Positions 1 to 6,263 of a stretch of 8,746 bases of DNA are shown here, piece after piece (positions within the stretch are counted from its first letter, which is position 1; the number at the start of each line of letters is the position of its first letter). The notes beneath the pieces are model-generated. The model was not told the DNA's origin, did not search any database, and saw only the letters and a program-made list of their open reading frames with translations. A program made the translations under genes and the position numbers. The stretch is taken from positions 1 through 8,746 of the forward strand of contig JAQCAN010000092.1 of assembly GCA_027621335.1 (NCBI GenBank). Direction: 5' to 3'. This DNA comes from Bacteroidota bacterium (GTDB lineage: Bacteria > Bacteroidota > Bacteroidia > Flavobacteriales_D > JABDKJ01).

Positions 1-96
1 AACTTCAACGACATCTCTTACAGTCAGACCATTCGCCTTCAGTTCAGATTGGAAAAACTGAATATCCGTGACTTAAGGAAGGCTATAGATAGATGA
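1..96 (+). CDS. C-terminal end of an unidentified protein (5' truncated by window edge)
   Basis: Frame 1 is open from the first base to a TGA at 94-96 and gives the last 31 residues of a protein, ending LRKAIDR. The piece has an alternating polar/apolar stretch (SYSQTIRLQFRLE) that would suit a beta strand, followed by a short basic helix-like tail. This is too little to assign a family. The stop overlaps the lpxH start as ATGA (93-96), which implies the two genes are cotranscribed and probably translationally coupled. The tight overlap is the main reason to believe this is a real coding end and not a chance open frame. Confidence 0.65.
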   Translation, partial: NFNDISYSQTIRLQFRLEKLNIRDLRKAIDR

Positions 97-842
97 AAGC
101 AGGAAGGAAGATATACTTCGCCTCCGATCTTCATTTGGGCGTACCTGACTATGAGAGTAGCCTCGTCAGGGAAAAAAAGTTCGTCCTATGGCTGGACACC
201 GTCAAGGGAGATGCGGAAGAGATTCATCTGGTAGGGGACGTCTTTGACTTTTGGTTCGAATACAAGCGTGTGGTGCCGAGGGGCTTTGTGCGGCTCTTAG
301 GGAAAATTGCTGAACTCAGCGATTCGGGAATCAAGATCTTCTGGTACTTGGGCAACCATGACATGTGGATCTTCGACTATATTCCCAAGGAACTTGGGGT
401 GACCATGCTGGATGGAGAGGTGAGCCGTGAGTTCAATGGAAAACGGTTCCATATTGCCCATGGGGATGGATTGGGTCCTGGTGACAATGGATACAAGTTC
501 TTGAAGAAGGTCTTTAGGAGCCGCTTATGTCAATGGTTGTTCGCCAGACTTCATCCTAATTTCGGAATCGGATTGGCCGATACATTCTCTAGAAGAAGCA
601 GGGAAATAGAGGTGGACAAGGATGCGGTCTTCCTTGGAGAAGAGAAGGAGTGGCTGTTGATCCATTCCAAGGAGGTGCTCAAGAATCAAGAAGTGGACTA
701 TTTTATCTATGGACATCGCCATTACCCCTTGGACCTAGAAATAGGAGAGGGAACTCGATGTATTAATCTTGGCGATTGGATCACTCACTTCACCTATGCA
801 GTATTTGATGGCGTGAACTTGGAGTTGAAGTCATATAACTGA
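93..842 (+). CDS. lpxH: UDP-2,3-diacylglucosamine diphosphatase (LpxH family)
   Basis: LpxH hydrolyses UDP-2,3-diacylglucosamine to lipid X and UMP on the inner face of the cytoplasmic membrane, the fourth step of lipid A synthesis. The 249-residue protein has the complete calcineurin-type metallophosphoesterase signature: DLH at 12-14 (Asp12, His14), GDVFDFW at 48-54, GNHD at 87-90, HGD at 123-125 and GHRH at 207-210. The GDVFDFW form and the arginine-rich insert around 142-170 (RSRLCQWLF, SRRSRE) are typical of LpxH and its Bacteroidota homologues, as opposed to generic phosphoesterases. Length is normal for the family (about 240-260). The ATG lies in an ATGA overlap with the upstream gene, so expression is probably from a promoter outside the window. 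A strong terminator follows 20 bases after the stop. No key residue appears to be missing. Confidence 0.92.
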   Translation: MKAGRKIYFASDLHLGVPDYESSLVREKKFVLWLDTVKGDAEEIHLVGDVFDFWFEYKRVVPRGFVRLLGKIAELSDSGIKIFWYLGNHDMWIFDYIPKELGVTMLDGEVSREFNGKRFHIAHGDGLGPGDNGYKFLKKVFRSRLCQWLFARLHPNFGIGLADTFSRRSREIEVDKDAVFLGEEKEWLLIHSKEVLKNQEVDYFIYGHRHYPLDLEIGEGTRCINLGDWITHFTYAVFDGVNLELKSYN

Positions 843-862
843 GCATCTAAAAGGCACTAAAA

Positions 863-892
863 AAAAGCCCGCTCATAGGAGAGCGGGCTTTT
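863..892. terminator. Bidirectional intrinsic terminator between lpxH and the convergent T9SS gene
   Basis: A perfect 12-bp inverted repeat (AAAAGCCCGCTC at 863-874, GAGCGGGCTTTT at 881-892) encloses a 6-base loop. Its eight inner pairs are GC-rich. Reading plus it ends in four Ts; reading minus, the A run at 859-866 gives eight Us after the stem, so it is stronger for the T9SS gene. It sits 20 bases after the lpxH stop and 21 bases after the stop of the minus-strand gene, as expected for a shared terminator. Confidence 0.88.
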
Positions 893-913
893 GAATTCTT
901 AAGTCTTAGAATC

Positions 914-3748
914 TTACTTCTCTACCGAGAATCGGCCGACTTCGGCCTGACCATTGGCAATCACTCTGAGGATGTAGTTGCCTTCATTCAAGTCATAAGT
1001 AGGAATATTGAAGATGCGCTCACCTGCGGAAATGAATCCATAGGGTTGGCTATACACCAATCTTCCCGTTACATCAATCACCTCGATGACAAGATTCACA
1101 TTCTTCTCGAAGGTCAATCTCACATTGGCAAACTCACTGGCCGGATTAGGATAGATGCTGATATTGAATCCTGTAGAATAAGGAGCACTGCTCAAGTCAT
1201 CCAATCCAAGAATATAATCTCCAATGTAGTAGATACCACGTCCGAAGGTTCCAGCGTAGATAGCTCCAGGGTTCAACACTTCAGCTGGGAAGGGAAGCGG
1301 ATCCAAGTCTCCATTGGTCTTGGTCTGCTGCCTTAAATCATAGATAGGCACTCTGCCCATTCCTTCGGTAGCTTCTTCCCAGGTATTTCCCAAGTCATCT
1401 GAAAGCCAGATTCCATATTCCGTTCCAGCCAAGACACGACCTGGATTGTTGGCATCGAATAGTACAGAGTATACAGGCATCAAGTCCAGATCAGCCTCTA
1501 TATCCCAAGCACCATTGAAGCTGGTCGTTCCAGAAGTTGTTGAGGCCACATCAGAGATCAAGACCTTATCAGCTGAACTATATCCGCTGCGGCAGATGGC
1601 CAGACGGTCAGGATTGTTAGAGTCCACAGCTATATCAGCAATGAACCCACCACCAGAGAAGATAGTGGTGATGGAGGACGCAGCCACAGCTAAAAGATCA
1701 GAAGCTGTGTAGGCAGTCCTAAGACCGCTGATGCGATAAACTCGTCCATTGCTCGAACCTATATACATGATATCCCCATCAGGTGACCAGTCGAAACATG
1801 TGATGACACTTGCCGCGCTGATACCGCTAGAAATAACGGCCCATTCCATTTCTCCTGCACTGATTTCAGCTTTGGTCGCATCTCTGGTCAACCAGAACTG
1901 TCCACTTCCACCAATTGCAAACAGAGACTGTGCTGGGTCTGGTATAAGAATGGATTCATCTGTCGCAAGGTCAATCGGTAATTGATAGGACAATGGCAGG
2001 TCGAAGCTCTCACTTGTGTATTCTACGACATCACCAGCTTGGTAATCCTGTTGGGCGAAGAATTCATAGGCCGTGGTGGCCATAGTCTCATTCAATGTTT
2101 CGTACAGGCCGATACGCGTATGGAACGGACCTGGGAAAGTCGAAGGATCAGCAATATTGATAAAGGTGCTCCCCCCGTCAAATGAACGAGCTACATCGTT
2201 ATTATAGATTGTAGCAAAGATGATTTCAGAGTTGAACTGGGACATTTCAGTGTCAAAACCATCACCCCCTCTGATTTGGTTGCCATCGTTCGGAGTACTG
2301 AATGTACCAGTGATGAGATGGGTTCCATTGTCTTGGGTCCCTCCCGCCATTTGGCCTTTGGCATTGAAGGCAATACCATAGTACTGGGTAGAACGGTAGT
2401 TATAATTAGCAGGAACGAAATTCTCACCTGCATCGGATGTCTTGAAGATTCCTCCGTCACATCCTATGTAGAGGACATCATTGTTGTCCCAGTGGAATGT
2501 ATGGATATCCGAGTGTACATAGTTAGGGTTTGGTCCATTGGAAAAGTTCACGTTCAATAGATTCCATGTTCCAGCAAGAGGTGGGGTCGGGCTCGCTAGA
2601 GTGAAGCTATACACCCTGATACCACCGATAATCAAAGTGCCTGGTTGTCCTGGAACTACAGTCGCACAATTGTCATAGGTACCTTGGCATCCTGTAGGAT
2701 TGTAGAATGGGTCAAACGGATTATCTCCATTGTTGCTGTCAGGAGCGATCTCGTACCAGATCTCACCACTGTTGGTCGAAGCGAATGCTCCGCGAAGACA
2801 ACCGCTCGAATTGGCGATGAGTGCATACATATAGTTCGGGGAATCAGGAGATACGGCCACCTCTATTCGGCCAGTATTTCCTGAAGGGATATCACCAAAG
2901 CTGGCACTCTGACGGTCTATGAACGTGTCGCCACCATCCTGTGATACGAAGACTTCGTTGCCTTTTACTGCGATGATGGTCTGTCCATCATCACTGATAT
3001 CAATGGCTGAGGCATATTGAGGTCCTAGCTTATCTTCCACTGAAGCATCGCCCCATGTATATGTGGCTAATCCTCCCCCATAACAGACCCACACCCTGTT
3101 GGGGTTGCTAGGGTCAGCGTGCATATCAGAGACTTCGGACCATGCATCACCGCTATTTAAAGGAGTATTGGGAGACATGGCTGGAACCGGATTCCAAGTC
3201 GCTCCGTTATCTTCCGAAACGAATACTCCATCACCTAAGAAGGTATCGTATCTGTGTCCTGTTCCTGCATAGATCCGGCCATCGCCAGTACGCGCCAGGG
3301 CAGAAACCGCCACATTGGTATCGAATGAAGTTATAGATTGCCAGTTCACGCCCCCATCGGTACTTTCATATAGACCACCGGAAACACTTCCGATAATGAC
3401 CTTGTTGGGATTTTCGTCAAAGGTGACGATAGCCCTAGTGCGGCCTCCAACATTATCAGGACCTGCTGAGATCCATCCAAGGTCGATGTTCTTGCTCTCT
3501 TTATTGGCCGAATACTTTCGAAGACCGGATTTCACTCTTCTTACGTAGTCATAATTGATCTCACCGGTCTCCGGGTCGGCAAGGAGCTGCATTCTATATT
3601 CCAATGCACCTGCCCACAATGCGGCCTGATTCAGGTCATTGTTTCGAGGCTCGTAGGTCTGTGAGTCCGAACCACTGTTCATTAGACCAAATGAAATGAG
3701 GGAGAGGACGAGGGTCAAGGCGGCTACCGGTAGAATATATCGCTTCAT
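914..3748 (-). CDS. Secreted Asp-box (sortilin/BNR-like) beta-propeller protein with T9SS type A sorting domain
   Basis: This 944-residue protein is likely exported by Sec, then carried across the outer membrane by the type IX secretion system. Residues 1-25 form a signal peptide (MKRYILP, then a hydrophobic core to about 22). The body carries at least seven Asp-box motifs of S-x-D-x-G-x-T-W type: STDGGVNW near 129, SEDNGATW near 178, SQDGGDTF near 269, STNSGEIW near 324, TSDAGENF near 437, SFDGGSTF near 522 and SDDLGNTW near 783. This pattern means one or two large propellers of the VPS10/sialidase-like fold. An entry motif GPDNVGGRTRAI lies near 96. The end (862-944) is a type A sorting domain: YPNPAS at 866, DVTGRLV, then NEGNYILRV. 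No catalytic residues can be named; binding or enzymatic function is unknown. The ATG at 3748 is preferred over an upstream TTG at 3823 because the extension precedes the signal peptide and begins at the predicted transcription start. The gene has its own promoter after lipA. Confidence 0.85.
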   Translation of the reverse strand: MKRYILPVAALTLVLSLISFGLMNSGSDSQTYEPRNNDLNQAALWAGALEYRMQLLADPETGEINYDYVRRVKSGLRKYSANKESKNIDLGWISAGPDNVGGRTRAIVTFDENPNKVIIGSVSGGLYESTDGGVNWQSITSFDTNVAVSALARTGDGRIYAGTGHRYDTFLGDGVFVSEDNGATWNPVPAMSPNTPLNSGDAWSEVSDMHADPSNPNRVWVCYGGGLATYTWGDASVEDKLGPQYASAIDISDDGQTIIAVKGNEVFVSQDGGDTFIDRQSASFGDIPSGNTGRIEVAVSPDSPNYMYALIANSSGCLRGAFASTNSGEIWYEIAPDSNNGDNPFDPFYNPTGCQGTYDNCATVVPGQPGTLIIGGIRVYSFTLASPTPPLAGTWNLLNVNFSNGPNPNYVHSDIHTFHWDNNDVLYIGCDGGIFKTSDAGENFVPANYNYRSTQYYGIAFNAKGQMAGGTQDNGTHLITGTFSTPNDGNQIRGGDGFDTEMSQFNSEIIFATIYNNDVARSFDGGSTFINIADPSTFPGPFHTRIGLYETLNETMATTAYEFFAQQDYQAGDVVEYTSESFDLPLSYQLPIDLATDESILIPDPAQSLFAIGGSGQFWLTRDATKAEISAGEMEWAVISSGISAASVITCFDWSPDGDIMYIGSSNGRVYRISGLRTAYTASDLLAVAASSITTIFSGGGFIADIAVDSNNPDRLAICRSGYSSADKVLISDVASTTSGTTSFNGAWDIEADLDLMPVYSVLFDANNPGRVLAGTEYGIWLSDDLGNTWEEATEGMGRVPIYDLRQQTKTNGDLDPLPFPAEVLNPGAIYAGTFGRGIYYIGDYILGLDDLSSAPYSTGFNISIYPNPASEFANVRLTFEKNVNLVIEVIDVTGRLVYSQPYGFISAGERIFNIPTYDLNEGNYILRVIANGQAEVGRFSVEK

Positions 3749-3827
3749 ACTTCTTAATCGTTGAGTTATTTGAATGGAAGACCTTTGCTTGACAACGCTC
3801 GCTGCTTTGAAAAGGCCTCGCAAAGTA

Positions 3828-3855
3828 CAAATTTATGCTAATAAAAACTCTTCAA
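3828..3855 (-). promoter_or_regulatory. Bacteroidota-type promoter of the T9SS propeller gene
   Basis: On the minus strand the sequence TTG (3855-3853), 17 bases, then TAAATTTG (3835-3828) matches the Bacteroidota sigma factor consensus TTG-N17-23-TAnnTTTG. The predicted transcription start is around 3823, which leaves a leader of roughly 75 bases before the ATG at 3748. The promoter lies 44 bases after the lipA stop, so this gene can be transcribed separately from lipA. Confidence 0.6.
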
Positions 3856-3898
3856 TAGAACAAGTAGACGCACACTTTTGCAATCCTGACTTCAGGCG

Positions 3899-4762
3899 TC
3901 AGAATAGATGTTTTTCTGCATGATAGCTTGAGCGCACCAATGGGCCACTTTCCACGAATCTGAAGCCCATTTCCAAGCCAATGCTCTCATACTCCTTAAA
4001 ACTCTCAGGAGTGATGAACTCTGCCACAGGTAGATGTTTTGTAGTCGGCTGAAGGTATTGTCCTAAGGTGAGTATGTCCACACCGACATGCCTGAGGTCC
4101 TGCATGGTCTCAAGGACTTCCTCTTTTGACTCTCCCAGACCCAACATCACACCTGACTTGGTCTTCATGCCTCCTTGTTTCAGGCGCCTGAGAACCTCCA
4201 AACTGCGGTCATATTTGGCTTGGATACGTACCTGCTTGGTCAATCGCCTCACAGTCTCCAGGTTATGGGACACGATTTCAGGAGCTACATCTATGATGCG
4301 CTGGAGGTTTTCCCACTTCCCTGCAAAATCAGGGATGAGCGTCTCCAAGGTCGTTCCTGGACTTTTTCTTCTGATGGCTTTCACGGTGTGCACCCATATC
4401 TCTGAACCACCATCACTCAAATCATCTCGGTCCACGGAAGTGATGACACAATGTTTTACTCCCATCAATTCTACAGAGCGAGCGACTTTAGCAGGCTCAA
4501 ACGGATCTGTATCGTCTGGACGACCTGTGGCTACTGAGCAAAAACCACATGAACGGGTGCATACGTTTCCAAGTATCATGAAAGTTGCAGTTCCAGCACC
4601 CCAACATTCTCCCATATTGGGACAGTTGCCGCTTTGGCAAATAGTATTCAGGCCATGCTCATCGACCAGGCTTCTTACTTTCTTGAAATTCTCTCCAGTT
4701 GGAAGTTTGACCCTGAGCCAATCTGGTTTCTTGGTCCTAGGCTCTTCTTTGATCAGTGTCAT
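3899..4762 (-). CDS. lipA: Lipoyl synthase
   Basis: LipA is a radical SAM enzyme that inserts two sulfur atoms at C6 and C8 of octanoyl groups bound to carrier proteins such as the E2 subunits and GcvH, giving the lipoyl cofactor. The 287-residue protein shows both iron-sulfur cluster sites: the auxiliary cluster motif C-x4-C-x5-C at Cys42, Cys47 and Cys53, and the radical SAM motif C-x3-C-x2-C at Cys68, Cys72 and Cys75. The C-terminal RSSYHA (277-282) supplies the serine ligand of the auxiliary cluster. Further family markers are TSVDRDDL near 108, SHNLET near 165 and MLGLGE near 206. Length is normal. The ATG overlaps the stop of the preceding outer-membrane protein gene by 4 bases (ATGA at 4762-4759), so lipA is the second gene of an operon. 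No lipB is present in the window. Confidence 0.97.
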   Translation of the reverse strand: MTLIKEEPRTKKPDWLRVKLPTGENFKKVRSLVDEHGLNTICQSGNCPNMGECWGAGTATFMILGNVCTRSCGFCSVATGRPDDTDPFEPAKVARSVELMGVKHCVITSVDRDDLSDGGSEIWVHTVKAIRRKSPGTTLETLIPDFAGKWENLQRIIDVAPEIVSHNLETVRRLTKQVRIQAKYDRSLEVLRRLKQGGMKTKSGVMLGLGESKEEVLETMQDLRHVGVDILTLGQYLQPTTKHLPVAEFITPESFKEYESIGLEMGFRFVESGPLVRSSYHAEKHLF

Positions 4763-5523
4763 TCGTTGATGGTACGGTTATAGCGTTTACCTAAGAACAG
4801 ATTAACATAGAAGGAAAAGAAGAACTGCTTGTTCTCCTCAGTGGCCATGATAGGCACTTCGCGTAAAAAGGCGTCCATGGAGATTCCCGTCTCCAAGCCC
4901 TTGATCTGTTTCTGTTCAGGGGAAGTCTCGAAGTAAAGTCCCATTTTGGCATAAAGTCCTGGTCTCAACTTGAGTTTGTCGAACCCCAAGAAGTCTGAGG
5001 CCCTGCCGTATATGTTCAATACATTGTGCTTTTCAGGGTCATAGGCTTCCACCACCAAAAAATTCGAATCAAAACTTCCTTCACCACGGATTTCAAGATA
5101 GATGGGTTTGGTGATGCACAAAGAAGGGCCGAACGAAGAGTGAAGGGAGACTTCCACGCCATTCTTTCTCAGCTTATCGGTCAACATCGTCTTGGTGCCG
5201 ATCATAGGTCTCAGGATGTAGAAGGAGTTCAATTTCCCATAGGTGTATCGCCTGCTGTCCTCATAGAACCGATTAGGCTGCTTACTTTCCTTAGGATGTT
5301 TCATCCCCACGAACTCTACACCGTACATGAAGGTCTTATCCACGGTTTTGGTCTTTCCTGCATGTAAGTTGACTCCCCAGCCATGCGGATGCATGTGCAC
5401 ACCACCTTGAAGGCTCTTACCGTAGAGGATGGTGGGCTCGTCATAGACGGTCTGCTGAGACCATGCTTTTGCAAGGCCCAAGACCGAAAATATGAGAACA
5501 AACAGAAAGGCCTTTACTTTCAT
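4759..5523 (-). CDS. Putative outer-membrane protein of unknown function, cotranscribed with lipA
   Basis: I do not recognise the family. The 254-residue product starts with a clear signal peptide ([20 protein letters not shown], cut near residue 20-22 before SQQT). The rest is rich in alternating aromatic/apolar stretches without long hydrophobic helices, for example [16 protein letters not shown] (41-56), [10 protein letters not shown] (65-74), [11 protein letters not shown] (190-200) and [16 protein letters not shown] (234-249). That fits a small beta barrel of the outer membrane. Several stretches end in a conserved-looking aromatic/GKRY pattern, common for Bacteroidota barrel proteins. 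It overlaps lipA by 4 bases and starts 36 bases from the divergent OsmC gene. Periplasmic or surface location is inferred from the signal peptide only. No link to lipoate chemistry is visible; the pairing may just reflect operon history. Confidence 0.75.
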   Translation of the reverse strand: MKVKAFLFVLIFSVLGLAKAWSQQTVYDEPTILYGKSLQGGVHMHPHGWGVNLHAGKTKTVDKTFMYGVEFVGMKHPKESKQPNRFYEDSRRYTYGKLNSFYILRPMIGTKTMLTDKLRKNGVEVSLHSSFGPSLCITKPIYLEIRGEGSFDSNFLVVEAYDPEKHNVLNIYGRASDFLGFDKLKLRPGLYAKMGLYFETSPEQKQIKGLETGISMDAFLREVPIMATEENKQFFFSFYVNLFLGKRYNRTINE

Positions 5524-5559
5524 AATTCAAAGCTACCTAAATCCAACGATATTCGTGGA

Positions 5560-5979
5560 ATGAATGATATATCGAATCTGACCTGTTCCATTACCTATTC
5601 TGGTAATCTAAGCACCCAGATCCTGCATTTGGCCTCTGGTAATGCAGCAGCAACGGATGCTCCAATAGATAATCACGGATTAGGGAGATTCCTTTCACCT
5701 ACGGACATGTGCAGTGCATCGCTCGCTGCGTGCATGCTCACTGTCATGGGCATAAAAGCTGAAGAACGTGGCCTGGATATGAAAGGGGCTAGAGCCGACC
5801 TGAAGAAGGTGATGTACGATACTCCAAGACGTATAGGCGAGATTCACATCAAAATGTACCTGCCAGTGTCTTGGGAAATAAAAGATAGGAAAGTGATGGA
5901 AGCTGTTGCACTTTCATGCCCGGTAGCAAAGAGCTTGGGCATAGAAGTCTTACAGGACGTGGAATTCCTCTATGAATGA
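5560..5979 (+). CDS. OsmC/Ohr family protein
   Basis: OsmC/Ohr proteins are dimeric cytoplasmic thiol peroxidases that reduce organic hydroperoxides; some relatives have other or unknown substrates. The 139-residue product has the two conserved cysteines in family contexts: Cys58 in SPTDMCSASLAACMLT (46-61) and Cys120 in SCPVAKSL (119-126). An RRIGEIHIKMYLP beta strand lies near 90-102. Length agrees with the family (about 135-145). The ATG at 5560 is chosen because in-frame sequence upstream lies inside the divergent gene and its only ATGs are at 5383 and 5389. The short, OsmC-like rather than Ohr-like layout leaves substrate open. It diverges from the outer-membrane protein gene, and its promoter must overlap that gene; I could not find a TAnnTTTG box. 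The stop is 3 bases from that of the convergent small lipoprotein. Confidence 0.85.
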   Translation: MNDISNLTCSITYSGNLSTQILHLASGNAAATDAPIDNHGLGRFLSPTDMCSASLAACMLTVMGIKAEERGLDMKGARADLKKVMYDTPRRIGEIHIKMYLPVSWEIKDRKVMEAVALSCPVAKSLGIEVLQDVEFLYE

Positions 5980-5982
5980 GGC

Positions 5983-6114
5983 TTAACCTTCTACGTCAGT
6001 CTGCTGTACTTTGTCGACTTTGCTGTAGGCTGCACATGGCTTAGCCTTGCTGCAAGAAGCAAGTCCGATGCAGAACAAAACAATGCCGAACCAAGTCAAG
6101 ATATTTTTCTTCAT
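5983..6114 (-). CDS. Small lipoprotein, 43 residues
   Basis: A short open frame from ATG (6114-6112) to TAA (5985-5983) encodes a 43-residue protein. It has a lipoprotein signal: a lysine-rich start (MKKN), a hydrophobic core and the lipobox LASC with Cys21. After lipidation only 23 residues remain, CSKAKPCAAYSKVDKVQQTDVEG in two pieces: CSKAKPCAAYSK and VDKVQQTDVEG. Small Bacteroidota lipoproteins with a C-x-A-Y-S segment are familiar, but I cannot name a function. A promoter-like TACCTTTG lies 59 bases upstream of the start codon, and the stop lies 3 bases from the convergent OsmC stop. The lipobox and promoter together make a real gene more likely than a chance frame. Confidence 0.75.
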   Translation of the reverse strand: MKKNILTWFGIVLFCIGLASCSKAKPCAAYSKVDKVQQTDVEG

Positions 6115-6130
6115 AGCTCTTCGTTTATTT

Positions 6131-6158
6131 GAAGTAGGCGCTCTACCATTGAAATGAA
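6131..6158 (-). other. tRNA 5'-half-like segment in the small lipoprotein leader
   Basis: Read on the minus strand, the core CAATGGTAGAGCGCC (6151-6137) matches the D-loop, D-stem and adjoining bases common to many bacterial tRNAs, and the similarity continues into CTACTTC. The expected anticodon-stem partner, T-arm (GTTCGA) and acceptor 3' strand are missing, so this is not a working tRNA gene. It may be a remnant or chance likeness. It lies inside the predicted leader of the small lipoprotein mRNA in the sense direction. Confidence 0.25.
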
Positions 6159-6172
6159 CGCCTATTTGTCTT

Positions 6173-6204
6173 CAAAGGTATATGTATAATACTCTTTTCA
6201 GCAG
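6173..6204 (-). promoter_or_regulatory. Bacteroidota-type promoter of the small lipoprotein gene
   Basis: On the minus strand TACCTTTG (6180-6173) is an exact TAnnTTTG match. The -33 position has CTG at spacings of 18 and 21 (6201-6199 and 6204-6202), one base off TTG. The predicted start is around 6168, giving a leader of about 54 bases to the ATG at 6114. The leader contains an inverted repeat TAGGCG/CGCCTA (6135-6140 and 6159-6164). Confidence 0.5.
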
Positions 6205-6263
6205 CATAGGTTACAAGAAATATTCCACAAAAACCATTTTAGCCAAGTTCAAGGCTCATTGAC

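Noticed and set aside
3749..3823. N-terminal extension of the T9SS protein starting at TTG 3823
   Set aside because: The extension precedes a complete signal peptide and begins at the predicted transcription start of the promoter at 3828-3855.
3867..3900. Terminator after lipA (GACGC/GCGTC with inner CCTG/CAGG on the minus strand)
   Set aside because: The inner hairpin is short and no U run follows, so it does not look like an intrinsic terminator.
5383..5559. In-frame extension of the OsmC gene
   Set aside because: It lies inside the divergent outer-membrane protein gene, adds no family-like sequence, and the 139-residue form has the normal length.
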